A stretch of 64,000 nucleotides of DNA from Microbacterium sp. GTDB lineage: Bacteria > Actinomycetota > Actinomycetes > Actinomycetales > Microbacteriaceae. Below the pieces are notes generated by a model. That model was not told the origin of the DNA and did not search any database. It saw nothing but the letters and a program-made list of their open reading frames with translations. Positions 1 to 13,318 of this stretch are shown here, piece after piece. Each line of letters opens with the position of its first letter. Positions within the stretch are counted from its first letter, which is position 1. Position numbers and translations under genes: made by a program. The DNA lies in NCBI GenBank assembly GCA_013823625.1, contig PNMM01000001.1, forward strand, positions 620,001 through 684,000, in the 5' to 3' direction.

Positions 1-4219
<4,219 letters not shown>

Positions 4220-4364
4220 AACACCTCTTCTAGAGGAATGAGATTTGTGTTGCTCGCGTCCACTTTGTGGTTCTCGATTTACGGTCGAGAGCTACGCACA
4301 GAATGCATCACTGTGTAAACAGTGCTCATGCATGACTGTCCGTAAACGATTGATAAATCAATAG

Positions 4365-4482
4365 TGTTTCGGCGGCCATAGCGAAGGGGAAACGCCCGGT
4401 TACATTCCGAACCCGGAAGCTAAGACCTTCTGCGCCGATGGTACTGCGAGGGCGACCTCGTGGGAGAGTAGGACACCGCCGG
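4365..4482 (+). rRNA. rrf: 5S ribosomal RNA
   Basis: A 118-base segment begins GTGTTTCGGCGGCCATAGCG. It contains the loop signature CCGAACCCGGAAGCTAAG and ends GGACACCGCCGGACT, so the termini can pair (TTCGGCGG with CCGCCGGA, allowing offsets). It lies about 145 bases after 23S, in the usual 16S-23S-5S order. Exact ends are uncertain by two or three bases. Confidence 0.95.
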
Positions 4483-4495
4483 ACTTCTTTGTGAG

Positions 4496-4521
4496 ATGGC
4501 CACCCAGTAATGGGTGGCCAT
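4496..4521 (+). terminator. Terminator of the rRNA operon
   Basis: A perfect 11-bp stem ATGGCCACCCA / TGGGTGGCCAT encloses the loop GTAA, 14 bases after the 5S gene. Only a short T run follows (TTTCGCG), so it is a GC-strong hairpin of the kind common in actinobacteria. It separates the rRNA operon from the next protein gene. Confidence 0.75.
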
Positions 4522-4562
4522 TTCGCGTTAACGCAGTACTTTTTTCACTACGAGGAGTCACC

Positions 4563-5894
4563 ATGGCTGAACGGCCCGATCGCCCCGCGCGCGACGACCG
4601 CGCACCGCGCAGCGGCGCGCCGAAGCGCGATGGTGCGCCCCGCAGTAGCGGGGCTCCGAAGCGGGACGGTGCGCCTAAGCGAGATGGTGCCCCCCAACGA
4701 GACGGGGCTCCGAAGCGTGATGGTGCACCCCGCAGTGGTGGTGCACCGAAGCGCGATGGTGCAGCCCGCAGTAGCGGTGCCCCCAAGCGAGATGGTGCGC
4801 CGGCGCGCGATGGCGCCGTCCGTCGGGACGGGGCGCCGAAGCGCGATGGTGCTCCGAGCAGCCAGCGCCGGGAAGGTGCGCCGAAGCGTGATGGTGCTTC
4901 GAGCGGCCAGCGCCGTGACGGCGCCGGAACGGGCTACCGCGGTCCGCGCCCTGCCGGTAATGGTCGGCCCGAGCGACCCAACCGTCCGGAGGGTGACAAC
5001 GATCGTCCGCGGCACGATGACCCGGTCATCCCGGAATCAATTACGGGTAGCGAGCTTGACCGCATTGCCCGCAACGAACTCAAGACACTGGCGAAAGAGA
5101 ACGCTGACCGCGTCGCACAGCACTTGGTCATGGCCGGCATGCTCATTGACGAGGATGCACCCCTAGCCCACCGGCACGCGCAGGCTGCCGCTCGTCGTGC
5201 TGGTCGCATCGCGCTGACGCGCGAAACCCTGGCCATCACGGCCTATGCCACGGGTGACTTCGCTCTCGCGTTGCGCGAGTTGCGCACGTACCGGCGCATT
5301 TCGGGCTCGAACGAGCAGTTGCCGCTCATGGTCGACTGTGAGCGCGGGCTGGGTCGACCCGAGAAGGCTCTCGAGCTCGGGCGCTCTGTCGACCGCCGCA
5401 CGTTGAGTGTGCCGACGCGAGTGGAGCTGGCGATTGCCATGTCGGGCGCTCGGCTCGACCTCGGTCAGACGGCCGAAGCATTGATGGAGCTCGAGATTCC
5501 GCAGCTCGACCCCGCGAAGGCGTTCAGCTTTAGCCCGGGACTGTTTGATGCTTATGCGATCGTGCTCGATGAGCTCGGTCGCGTCGATGAGGCCAATGAG
5601 TGGGCTCGTCGGGCAGACGTGGCTGCCGACGCTCTCGAGTCGGCCACCATGGAGCCCGGCGACGAGACGATCGAGATCATCGAGCTTGACGATGACGAAG
5701 TCACTGGTGTCGGCGGCGTCGGTGAGGTCGTGGCCGATGCGGCGTCCGCGCCGAGAGAGTCGGTGTCGAAGGATTCGTTGTCGAATGAGTCAGCGCCCAC
5801 TGAGTCGGCGCCTGCTGAGTCGGCGGCTGCTGACACGACGCCGGCTGAGTCGGCGGGTGAGGCACCCGAGCGAGGCCGCCGTGGCACCGCGTAA
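4563..5894 (+). CDS. TPR-like protein with a basic Gly-Ala-Pro-Lys-Arg-Asp repeat N-terminus
   Basis: A 443-residue protein of unknown function. The start is the ATG after GAGGAGTCACC; an upstream in-frame extension would run through the rRNA terminator and is rejected. Residues about 15-120 are low complexity, about ten copies of a GAPKRDGA-type unit rich in Lys/Arg and predicted disordered. Residues about 150-370 are alpha-helical, with paired helices resembling tetratricopeptide repeats (ALALRELRTYRRIS, PEKALELGRS, GQTAEALMELE). The C-terminus is acidic and Ser/Glu/Ala-rich, with SAPTESAPAESA-like repeats. The polar arrangement (basic repeat tail, helical core, acidic tail) suggests protein or nucleic-acid binding, possibly ribosome-linked given the neighbouring rRNA operon; that role is inference. 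The HAD gene start overlaps its last 14 bases. Confidence 0.85.
   Translation: MAERPDRPARDDRAPRSGAPKRDGAPRSSGAPKRDGAPKRDGAPQRDGAPKRDGAPRSGGAPKRDGAARSSGAPKRDGAPARDGAVRRDGAPKRDGAPSSQRREGAPKRDGASSGQRRDGAGTGYRGPRPAGNGRPERPNRPEGDNDRPRHDDPVIPESITGSELDRIARNELKTLAKENADRVAQHLVMAGMLIDEDAPLAHRHAQAAARRAGRIALTRETLAITAYATGDFALALRELRTYRRISGSNEQLPLMVDCERGLGRPEKALELGRSVDRRTLSVPTRVELAIAMSGARLDLGQTAEALMELEIPQLDPAKAFSFSPGLFDAYAIVLDELGRVDEANEWARRADVAADALESATMEPGDETIEIIELDDDEVTGVGGVGEVVADAASAPRESVSKDSLSNESAPTESAPAESAAADTTPAESAGEAPERGRRGTA
4611..4925 (+). repeat. In-gene tandem repeat encoding GAPKRDGA units
   Basis: About 315 bases of degenerate tandem repeats built from CCGAAGCGCGATGGTGC-like units of roughly 24-30 bases, all inside the TPR-like gene and kept in frame. 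Unit boundaries drift (PRSSGAPKRD, APQRD, APARD variants), as expected for slippage-prone coding repeats under selection for basic, disordered sequence. It is not a CRISPR array: there are no unique spacers of constant length. Confidence 0.85.
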
Positions 5895-6924
5895 GCCCGT
5901 GCCCGCTCCCGCGCCGTCGCCGACGCCCTTGGCGGGGCGGGATGCGCTACTGCTCGATCTCGACGGTGTCGTGTACGCCGGCCCCGGTGCAATCCCGCAC
6001 GCGGTCGAAAGCATTACGCGGGCGGCGCAGTCGCTGCGCGTGGGCTACATCACCAACAACGCGTCGCGCACCGATGAGTCGGTCGCCGAGCACTTGCGCG
6101 GTTTCGGTCTCGCGGTTGAGGCGGGTGACGTCGTCACGAGCCCTCAAGCCGCGGTGCGCATCCTGGCGACCCTCGTCGACCCGGGCGCGCTCATCTTGGT
6201 GGTGGGTGGCGACGGGCTCGTGACCGAGGTGGAGGCCGCGGGCTTTCGCATCACGCGCTCGGCCGACGATCACCCCGCGGCGGTCATCCAGGGCTTCGCC
6301 CCGCACGTCGGCTGGGAGCACCTGGCCGAGGCGTCATTCGCGCTGCACACGGGGATTCCGTGGGTGGCGACGAACACCGACTGGACGATTCCGGTCGCGC
6401 GCGGCATCGCGCCCGGCAACGGCACGCTCGTCTCGGCCGTGCACCTCGCGGTGGGGCGACTGCCGGTGTTCGCCGGCAAGCCGGAGACCGCCATCTTTGA
6501 CGTGGCCAGCGAGCGCTTTGGCGCCACGAATCCGCTCGTTGTGGGCGACCGTCTCGACACCGACATCATGGGCGGCAAGCGCGCCGGGCTCGCGACGGCC
6601 CTCGTGCTCACGGGAATCGATCGAGCCAAGCAAGTGCTCGCGGCGCCCGCGACGATGCAACCCGACTTCATTCTGGGCGACTTGCGCGAACTCTTCGAGC
6701 CGTACCCCGCAGCCGAGATCGACGTGGATGCCGATGGCGTGCGTACGGCTTCGGTGGGGCACGCGGTCGTGCGCATGAAGCAGCATGTTGTGCGAGTCGC
6801 TCGGGCTGGTGCGGATCCACTCGACTTGCTGCGGGCGGGAGCCGCCGTGATTTACGCCTCGGGTCTTCAGATCTATGGTCTCGATGTCGATGAGCAGCTC
6901 ATGCAGCTCGCGGTATCGTCATGA
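5881..6924 (+). CDS. HAD-superfamily IIA (NagD-like) phosphatase
   Basis: A 347-residue hydrolase. The GTG at 5881 lies inside the last codons of the preceding gene and gives a Pro-rich leader followed directly by the core, so it is preferred over longer versions. Motif I is DLDGVVY, with nucleophile Asp26 and acid/base Asp28. Motif II lies in the YITNNAS segment, and motif III/IV is GDRLDTDI near residues 222-229 after the Lys of AGKPE. This is the NagD/4-nitrophenylphosphatase class with a large C2 cap. Substrate is not predictable; phosphoglycolate or nucleotide monophosphates are usual for the family. It is the first gene of a run coupled to tlyA, nadK and recN by stop/start overlaps. Confidence 0.9.
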   Translation: MAPRKPVPAPAPSPTPLAGRDALLLDLDGVVYAGPGAIPHAVESITRAAQSLRVGYITNNASRTDESVAEHLRGFGLAVEAGDVVTSPQAAVRILATLVDPGALILVVGGDGLVTEVEAAGFRITRSADDHPAAVIQGFAPHVGWEHLAEASFALHTGIPWVATNTDWTIPVARGIAPGNGTLVSAVHLAVGRLPVFAGKPETAIFDVASERFGATNPLVVGDRLDTDIMGGKRAGLATALVLTGIDRAKQVLAAPATMQPDFILGDLRELFEPYPAAEIDVDADGVRTASVGHAVVRMKQHVVRVARAGADPLDLLRAGAAVIYASGLQIYGLDVDEQLMQLAVSS

Positions 6925-7094
6925 GCATGACCGACAGTGAGTTCTCGACCGAGCCTGACGAAGCGCTGCTTTCGCGCCTCGCGCTCATCGACGAGCGCCC
7001 GCTCGGTGATCGTGCAGCGGCCTTTCGCCAATTGCACGACGAACTGCGCCAGCAGCTCGAGGCAACCGACGGCGACGCCGGCCGCCCGGCCTAA
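6921..7094 (+). CDS. Small conserved-position protein between HAD and tlyA
   Basis: A 57-residue reading frame begins with the ATG that overlaps the HAD stop (ATGA) and ends in TAATG, which also starts tlyA. Double translational coupling is the main evidence that it is real. The protein is acidic at the start and helical (ALLSRLALIDERPLGDRAA, then FRQLHDELRQQLEA), with no cysteine motif or membrane segment. I recognise no family. Similar tiny genes sit at this place in other actinobacteria, but I recall that only in general terms. Confidence 0.75.
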   Translation: MSMTDSEFSTEPDEALLSRLALIDERPLGDRAAAFRQLHDELRQQLEATDGDAGRPA

Positions 7095-8008
7095 TGACGT
7101 CTGAGCCGAGCGTCGCGCCGGGCGAGGCAGCAGCGCACGAGCGAACGCCGCCGTCGACGCTGCGGCTCGATCTCGCGATCGTGGAGCGCGGGCTCGTGCG
7201 GTCGCGAACCGCGGCTCGTGCGGCGATCGAGGCGGGGCGCGTGACGGTGAACGCGCGCGCGATCGTCAAGCCCGCGCATCCCGTGGCCCCGACCGATGTG
7301 ATCGACGTCGACGGCGACGACCGCTATGTCAGCCGCGCCGCGCTCAAGCTCATTGCCGGCCTCGATGCGGCTGCAGTCGATGTGCGCGGGATGCTCGCGC
7401 TCGATCTCGGAGCCTCGACAGGTGGCTTCACGCAAGTGTTGCTCGAGCGCGGTGCCCGCCAGGTGATCGCGCTCGATGTCGGGCACGGACAGCTCGTGCC
7501 CGAGTTGCGCGCCGACCCGCGGGTCGTGGTGGTGGAGGGCGAGAACGCTCGCGCGCTCACGGCTGAGCGGCTGGCGGTGGTGAGCGGCGTGAGCGAGCAT
7601 CCCGATCTCGTCGTCGCCGACCTCAGTTTCATTTCATTGACGCTCGTGCTGCCGGCGATCGTTGCGACCGTCGGCACCGAGGTGCCGATCGTGCTGCTCA
7701 TCAAGCCGCAGTTCGAGGCGGGCCGGCAGGGCATCCGCGAGGGCATCGTGAAATCGGCCCCGGTGCGCGACGACGCCATCATGGGCGTGTTGTGGGCGGC
7801 GAGTGATCTGGGCCTTCACGCGAGCGCCTTGCTCTCCTCCCCGATCATCGGAAGCGGCGGAAACCACGAGTATCTCGTGGTCTTCGAGCCGGGTGTCGGG
7901 GTGCATCCGACAGAATGGAGAGCGCGAGCGACCGCGCTCGCCAGTGAACCCGTGCGCACTGTGCCGACCAACTGCACCACCGATCGCCCTGAGAAGGGGT
8001 CACCGTGA
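7094..8008 (+). CDS. tlyA: TlyA family rRNA (cytidine-2'-O)-methyltransferase
   Basis: A 304-residue protein with an N-terminal S4 RNA-binding domain (about residues 15-75, with AARAAIEAGRVTVN) and an FtsJ/RrmJ-type methyltransferase domain. The SAM-binding motif DLGASTGGF starts at residue 104, followed by ALDVGHGQL and VADLSFISL. TlyA methylates ribose at C1409 of 16S and C1920 of 23S rRNA in mycobacteria and is needed for capreomycin susceptibility. The start ATG sits in a TAATG overlap, and the stop overlaps nadK by four bases. The last 30 residues are an extra tail. Family assignment is strong; the precise target bases are inferred from homologues. Confidence 0.94.
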   Translation: MTSEPSVAPGEAAAHERTPPSTLRLDLAIVERGLVRSRTAARAAIEAGRVTVNARAIVKPAHPVAPTDVIDVDGDDRYVSRAALKLIAGLDAAAVDVRGMLALDLGASTGGFTQVLLERGARQVIALDVGHGQLVPELRADPRVVVVEGENARALTAERLAVVSGVSEHPDLVVADLSFISLTLVLPAIVATVGTEVPIVLLIKPQFEAGRQGIREGIVKSAPVRDDAIMGVLWAASDLGLHASALLSSPIIGSGGNHEYLVVFEPGVGVHPTEWRARATALASEPVRTVPTNCTTDRPEKGSP

Positions 8009-8925
8009 CCAGCCGCAGCATTCTCGTCGTCGCCCACACGGGGCGCGCCGAGTCGTTGTCCGCCGCCGTTGACGTTGTTCACTTGTTGCGCGCAGCGGGC
8101 GTGACTCCGGTGGTTGACGCCGAGTCGCTCGATGACTTGCGCGAGGCATCCGGCGCGGGCGACCTGCGTGTGCTCGGCTCCGATGTTGAGGTCGGAGAAA
8201 TCGAACTCGTCATCGTGCTCGGGGGCGACGGAACCATCTTGCGTGCAGCCGAGCTCGCGCGCGGGGGTTCGGCGCCATTGCTCGGCATCAATCTGGGGCA
8301 CGTCGGTTTTCTTGCCGAGAGCGAGCGCGATGATTTGGCGTCGGCGGTCGGCCGCGCGCTCGAGCGCGACTATCTCGTCGAAGAGCGCATGACGCTCGCT
8401 GTGCGCGTCAAGCTCGGTAGCGAGGTGATCTACGAGACCTGGGCCCTCAACGAGGCGACGGTTGAGAAGGCGAGTCGCGAACGGATGCTCGAGGTCGTCA
8501 TCGAGGTCGACGGTAGGCCGCTCTCGAGCTTCGGGTGCGACGGCGTCGTGATGTCGACTCCGACGGGTTCGACCGCCTACGCGTTCTCGGCCGGCGGGCC
8601 GATCGTCTGGCCGAGTCTCGATGCCCTCCTTCTCGTGCCGCTGAGCGCTCACGCGCTGTTCGCCCGCCCTCTTGTGGTGGGCCCCAATAGCTCGCTCGCG
8701 GTCGAAGTGCTCGATCGCACGCAGGGTGTGGGTGTGCTGTGGTGCGATGGCCGCCGGGCTGTCGACTTGCCGCGCGGCGCCCGGGTTGTTGCCCGCCGCT
8801 CGCCCACGCCCGTGCGACTGGCGCGACTGCACCCCGGTCCGTTTACCGACCGACTGGTCAATAAGTTTGCTCTGCCCGTGCACGGCTGGCGGGGCCCCAT
8901 CGACGAGGAAGGCCGCGGCGCGTGA
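8005..8925 (+). CDS. nadK: NAD kinase
   Basis: A 306-residue cytosolic enzyme phosphorylating NAD to NADP with ATP or polyphosphate. The signature GGDGT is at residues 73-77, followed by NLGHVGFLAE and the second nucleotide-binding motif TPTGSTAYAFSAGGP. Length and order of motifs are typical. The GTG start overlaps the tlyA stop (GTGA), and its own stop overlaps the recN start in the same way, so tlyA-nadK-recN is almost certainly one transcript. The same trio is common in actinobacteria. Confidence 0.97.
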   Translation: MTSRSILVVAHTGRAESLSAAVDVVHLLRAAGVTPVVDAESLDDLREASGAGDLRVLGSDVEVGEIELVIVLGGDGTILRAAELARGGSAPLLGINLGHVGFLAESERDDLASAVGRALERDYLVEERMTLAVRVKLGSEVIYETWALNEATVEKASRERMLEVVIEVDGRPLSSFGCDGVVMSTPTGSTAYAFSAGGPIVWPSLDALLLVPLSAHALFARPLVVGPNSSLAVEVLDRTQGVGVLWCDGRRAVDLPRGARVVARRSPTPVRLARLHPGPFTDRLVNKFALPVHGWRGPIDEEGRGA

Positions 8926-10619
8926 TCGAAGAGATCTCTATTCGTCATCTCGGCGTCATCGGCGAGGCGCGATTGCCCCTGGGGCCGGGCTTCACGGCGC
9001 TTACGGGTGAAACCGGCGCCGGCAAGACCATGGTCGTGACGGCGCTCGGTCTGCTGCTCGGTGACCGCGCCGACACCGGCGCGATTCGGTCGGGCTCAGG
9101 TCAGGCGCTCGTCGAGGGCCATTGGCACATCGATGAACGCGGGCCCGTGGCCGATCGCGTGCGCGATGCGGGCGGAGACCTCGACGGCGGTGCCCTCATT
9201 CTCAGCCGGTCAATCTCGCAAGAGGGTCGCTCGCGCGCGGTTGTCGGCGGCCGATCGACTCCCGTGGGTGTGCTCAACGAGATCGGTCAACAACTCGTCG
9301 TGGTGCACGGCCAAAGCGACCAGATTCGGCTCAAGTCGGCGACGGCGCAGCGCGAAGCACTCGATCGCTTCGCCGGCCCTGAACTCGCGAGCGTGCTCGG
9401 CGACTACCAAGAGGTGTTCCGCCGCTGGAACGACGCGCAAGCCGAGCTCGACGTGCTGGTCGCTGAGCGCGACCGCCGCGCGCGCGAGGCAGAAGACCTG
9501 CGCCTTGCCATGACCGAGATCGAGTCGGCCGCGCCGCGCCGCGGCGAAGACGTCGAACTGACCGAGCGCGCCGACCGCCTGACCAACATCGAAGATCTGC
9601 GGCTCGCGGCCGCCCAAGCGCACGACCTTATTTCGAGCGAGAGTCTCGATGAGGCCCGGGATGCCCTCTCTCTGCTCGACAGCGCGCGACGCACCATCGA
9701 CCGCGTGTCGGGTCACGACCCCGAGCTCGGCACTATCGCCGAGGCCATCGCGAACGCGGGCTTCGTCGTGGGTGAGCTCGCGACACAGTTGTCGTCATAC
9801 CTCGCCTCGCTCGACAGCGATGGAGGGCGCGAGCTTGAGGCTGTGCAAGAGCGTCGAGCTGAGCTGGCGAACCTCATGCGCAAGTACGGCCCGAGCCTTG
9901 ACGAGGTCATCGACTATCTCGATTCGGGCAGCGGTCGGCTCATGGAACTGGATCACGACACCGACCGCATCGAGTCGTTGCGCGTCGAGGTTGACGCTGA
10001 TCGGGCTCGAGTCATGATGCTCGCCGACCGATTGAGCGATTTGCGGCGCGTGGCGGGCATCCGTCTGTCAGAGCGCGTCACGGGCGAGCTTGCCGCCCTC
10101 GCAATGGGGTCGGCGCGCATCACCGTTGACGTGACGCAGCGCGATGAATACACGGCGAGTGGCCGCGACGCTGTGGCGATCTTGCTGCAGCCGCACCCCG
10201 GTGCCGAGCCGCGACCTCTTGGTCGGGGTGCGTCAGGCGGTGAGCTGTCGCGCGTCATGCTCGCGCTCGAGGTGGTCATCGCGGCGACCGACCCGGTTCC
10301 GACGTTCATCTTCGACGAGGTCGACGCGGGTGTCGGCGGTGCCAGTGCGATCGAGATCGGGCGGCGACTCGCGCGCCTTGCCCAAACGGCGCAGGTCATC
10401 GTCGTCACGCACCTCGCGCAAGTGGCGGCGTTCGCGACGAACCACTTGCGGGTCGTGAAAGACAGCGATGGTGCCGTCACGGCGTCGAGCGTGCAGCAGC
10501 TGCACGGCGACGAACGCATCGCTGAGATGGCGCGCCTGCTCAGCGGCTTGCCTGACAGCGAGTCGGGACTCACGCACGCACGCGAGCTCATTCAAACAGC
10601 GCGCGAACTCGTCGGCTGA
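8922..10619 (+). CDS. recN: DNA repair ATPase RecN
   Basis: A 565-residue SMC-like protein for double-strand break repair. The Walker A motif GETGAGKT is at residues 29-36. The middle part is a long coiled coil (about 160-370) rich in Glu/Arg heptads. The C-terminal half brings the ABC signature (GRGASGGELSRVMLALE), Walker B (FIFDEVDAGVGG) and the switch His of VTHLAQVAAF. It is the last gene of the run and ends 13 bases from the end of the convergent lipoprotein gene. RecN is usually LexA-regulated, but I see no clear SOS box because the gene is inside the operon. Confidence 0.97.
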   Translation: MIEEISIRHLGVIGEARLPLGPGFTALTGETGAGKTMVVTALGLLLGDRADTGAIRSGSGQALVEGHWHIDERGPVADRVRDAGGDLDGGALILSRSISQEGRSRAVVGGRSTPVGVLNEIGQQLVVVHGQSDQIRLKSATAQREALDRFAGPELASVLGDYQEVFRRWNDAQAELDVLVAERDRRAREAEDLRLAMTEIESAAPRRGEDVELTERADRLTNIEDLRLAAAQAHDLISSESLDEARDALSLLDSARRTIDRVSGHDPELGTIAEAIANAGFVVGELATQLSSYLASLDSDGGRELEAVQERRAELANLMRKYGPSLDEVIDYLDSGSGRLMELDHDTDRIESLRVEVDADRARVMMLADRLSDLRRVAGIRLSERVTGELAALAMGSARITVDVTQRDEYTASGRDAVAILLQPHPGAEPRPLGRGASGGELSRVMLALEVVIAATDPVPTFIFDEVDAGVGGASAIEIGRRLARLAQTAQVIVVTHLAQVAAFATNHLRVVKDSDGAVTASSVQQLHGDERIAEMARLLSGLPDSESGLTHARELIQTARELVG

Positions 10620-10631
10620 CGCAGCGGCAGC

Positions 10632-11498
10632 TTACTGAGCGATCGGTACGCGGTACTGCAGGCTCGGAGCCTCACCGAGCTCGATCGTGATCGTGAGAAA
10701 AACGGTGCCGAGGTCGAGCCCTTCCGGAACCCCGAACACGTGAGTCGTCGGCGCGAAGTCCGCGGTGCACGCGCGGGGCGGCAGGGCGCCAAACACGAGC
10801 GCCAGCTCGGTGCTCGAAACGAGGTCGAGCGAGAGCGCGGGTGGCGGACAACTCGAGCTTCCCCAGGTGATCACGCGGAGTGAGGCGCGATCCATGCCCC
10901 AGAAGGCGAGGGGTGCACCTTTCTCGAGGGCGTCCGACGGGATTGTGATGTCGTCGGGGAGACCGGAGAGAGTCTGCACGGCAATCGACGTCGGCTCGGG
11001 CCACGGCCAGAGCTGGGCAGTCGTCTGTATCGATCCCGTTGGTCCGAACGCATCGAGGGCTCGATCAAACGTGGCTGCGTAGGGCCCTTCGCCTTGACCC
11101 CATCCTGCGGGCACGGCGAGAACGTGCGTGTAGGGAGCTAGGTCATCGGTGCATGCTTGCGCGGGCGCTTGGCGCAGGTCGATCGCGACGGTGCTGTCGT
11201 CGATCACGGTGATCGCTGTTGCCACGAGAGGGCATGTTGAGCTTCCGTAGCTCACGACCGTGATGGTCTCGCGGTTGTCATCGAGCCACCCGACGGGCTC
11301 GCCGCGCCAGTTGTTGTCGAACAGCGGCTCGCTGATCGGCGCGTTGCGAGGAAACCCTGGGCCTTCGGATAGCGCGACCGACACCGGTGATCCGGGAAGG
11401 CCAGCGCATCCGGTTGCGCTCAGGGCAACCGCGGCGACGAGCGACCCCACGACGGTGACCCGCACGGCTGCGGGAGCGAAGCGACGATGGCTCGGCAT
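10632..11498 (-). CDS. Putative lipoprotein with a duplicated domain
   Basis: About 288 residues. The chosen ATG gives a short basic n-region (PSHRRFAPAAVR), a hydrophobic stretch (VVGSLVAAVALSAT) and the lipobox-like GC at residue 31, so the mature protein should be lipid-anchored outside the membrane. An ATG 33 bases upstream is possible but lengthens the n-region. The mature part holds two related repeats, each with GSS(S/T)CP, then ACT(D/A)D(L/F)AP, then THV(L/F)(A/G)VP. The paired cysteines in each repeat probably form disulphides. No family is recognised. It is transcribed divergently from pyrG and convergently to recN. Confidence 0.85.
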   Translation of the reverse strand: MPSHRRFAPAAVRVTVVGSLVAAVALSATGCAGLPGSPVSVALSEGPGFPRNAPISEPLFDNNWRGEPVGWLDDNRETITVVSYGSSTCPLVATAITVIDDSTVAIDLRQAPAQACTDDLAPYTHVLAVPAGWGQGEGPYAATFDRALDAFGPTGSIQTTAQLWPWPEPTSIAVQTLSGLPDDITIPSDALEKGAPLAFWGMDRASLRVITWGSSSCPPPALSLDLVSSTELALVFGALPPRACTADFAPTTHVFGVPEGLDLGTVFLTITIELGEAPSLQYRVPIAQ

Positions 11499-11605
11499 CC
11501 GAAAGCCACGTTCGAGGGTGAGGGAGCGCATGGCGCACACTGTACGCTCACGGCGCACCGCGCGTCGAGAACGAGTGGGCGTCACGTCGGATAGCATGAA
11601 ACCCC

Positions 11606-13318
11606 GTGGCGGATACTTCAGACAGGGCATCTTCTGACTCAGGCTCGACCGGGCGGATTACCAAACACATCTTCGTGACCGGAGGTGTCGTCTCGTCTCT
11701 GGGCAAGGGCCTCACCGCCGCCAGTCTCGGCAACCTGCTGACCGCGCGCGGCTTGCGCGTCGTCATGCAGAAGCTCGACCCCTATCTCAACGTCGACCCG
11801 GGAACGATGAACCCGTTCCAGCACGGCGAGGTCTTCGTGACCGATGACGGCGCCGAGACCGACCTCGACATCGGGCACTACGAGCGCTTTCTCGACATCA
11901 ACTTGAACCAGGCCGCCAACGTCACGACGGGCCAGATCTATTCGCAAGTGATCGCGCGCGAGCGCCGCGGCGAGTACCTCGGCGACACCGTGCAGGTGAT
12001 TCCGCATATCACCGACGAGATCAAGCGCCGCATGCGCCTGCAGGCGCAAGACGAACAGCAGCCCGACGTCATCATCACCGAGATCGGTGGCACGGTCGGC
12101 GACATCGAGTCTCAACCGTTTATCGAAGCCGCGCGTCAGGTGCGTCACGAGCTCAGCCGTCGCAACGTGTTTTTCGTGCACGTGAGCCTCGTGCCCTTCA
12201 TGGGTGCGAGCGGCGAGCAGAAGACCAAGCCGACGCAGCACTCGGTCGCCGCGCTGCGCTCGATCGGTATTCAGCCTGATGCCCTCGTGCTGCGCAGTGA
12301 CCGGCCCGTGTCGAGCGCCAACCGCCGCAAGATCGCGCTCATGTGCGACGTCGACGAGGCAGCCGTTGTCAACGCGGTGGATGTTCCCTCGATCTACGAC
12401 ATCCCCTCGATGCTGCACAGCCAGGGCCTCGACAGCTACATCATGGACCAGCTCGACCTGCACGCCGGTGAGGTCAAGTGGGACCGTTGGAAAGACCTGC
12501 TCACGGCCGTGCACGAGCCCAAGCGTGAGGTCACGATCGGCCTCGTGGGCAAGTACATCGACCTGCCCGACGCCTACTTGAGCGTGACCGAGGCCTTGCG
12601 CGCCGGTGGTTTCGCGCACCAGGCCAAGGTGCTCATTCGCTGGATCGCGAGCGACGAGTGCGAGACCCCCGAGGGCGCGGCGAAGAACCTCGCCGATCTC
12701 GACGGCATCTGCGTGCCAGGCGGCTTCGGCGTGCGCGGCATCGAGGGCAAGCTCGGCGCTCTGCGGTTCGCCCGCGAGAACCGCATTCCGGTGTTGGGGC
12801 TGTGCCTCGGCCTGCAGTGCATGGTCATTGAGTACGCGCGCAACGCTGCGGGCTTGCCCACGGCATCCAGCACCGAATTCGACCCCGAGACCGAGTTTCC
12901 GGTCATCGCGACAATGGCCGAGCAAGTCGACATCATCGCCGGGGGAGACCTCGGCGGCACGATGCGCTTGGGCCTCTACGAAGCGGCGCTCGCGCCGGGC
13001 TCGATCGTTGAAGAACTGTATGGCGCGCCCGTCTCGCACGAGCGCCACCGCCACCGCTACGAGGTGAACAACGCTTACCGCGAGCAGATTGCCGCCGCGG
13101 GCCTTGTCTTCTCGGGCACGAGCCCCGATGGTTCGCTCGTCGAATACGTCGAGCTGCCGCGCGAGGTGCACCCGTTCTACGTGGCCACGCAAGCGCACCC
13201 CGAGCTGCGGTCGCGACCGACGAGTGCGCACCCGCTGTTTCGCGGGCTCGTGGATGCAGCGATCGAACGCCAGCGTGCCTCGAAGCTGTTCGACGACGAG
13301 TCGGGGTCGGCCGCGTGA
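11606..13318 (+). CDS. pyrG: CTP synthase
   Basis: A 570-residue amidoligase converting UTP to CTP with glutamine as nitrogen donor, the last step of pyrimidine nucleotide synthesis. The N-terminal synthetase domain opens with [13 protein letters not shown], which includes the ATP P-loop, and continues with [20 protein letters not shown]. The C-terminal class I glutamine amidotransferase domain has the nucleophile Cys in [10 protein letters not shown] and the closing His/Glu of [11 protein letters not shown]. The GTG start gives an N-terminus about 18 residues longer than the E. coli enzyme. The stop overlaps the next gene by four bases. Confidence 0.98.
   Translation: MADTSDRASSDSGSTGRITKHIFVTGGVVSSLGKGLTAASLGNLLTARGLRVVMQKLDPYLNVDPGTMNPFQHGEVFVTDDGAETDLDIGHYERFLDINLNQAANVTTGQIYSQVIARERRGEYLGDTVQVIPHITDEIKRRMRLQAQDEQQPDVIITEIGGTVGDIESQPFIEAARQVRHELSRRNVFFVHVSLVPFMGASGEQKTKPTQHSVAALRSIGIQPDALVLRSDRPVSSANRRKIALMCDVDEAAVVNAVDVPSIYDIPSMLHSQGLDSYIMDQLDLHAGEVKWDRWKDLLTAVHEPKREVTIGLVGKYIDLPDAYLSVTEALRAGGFAHQAKVLIRWIASDECETPEGAAKNLADLDGICVPGGFGVRGIEGKLGALRFARENRIPVLGLCLGLQCMVIEYARNAAGLPTASSTEFDPETEFPVIATMAEQVDIIAGGDLGGTMRLGLYEAALAPGSIVEELYGAPVSHERHRHRYEVNNAYREQIAAAGLVFSGTSPDGSLVEYVELPREVHPFYVATQAHPELRSRPTSAHPLFRGLVDAAIERQRASKLFDDESGSAA

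Noticed and set aside
4611-4925. Possible CRISPR array
   Set aside because: Repeats are in frame, contiguous and degenerate, with no spacers of constant length and no cas genes.
11639-13231. A 530-codon open frame opposite pyrG
   Set aside because: Antisense shadow of the clearly recognised CTP synthase gene.
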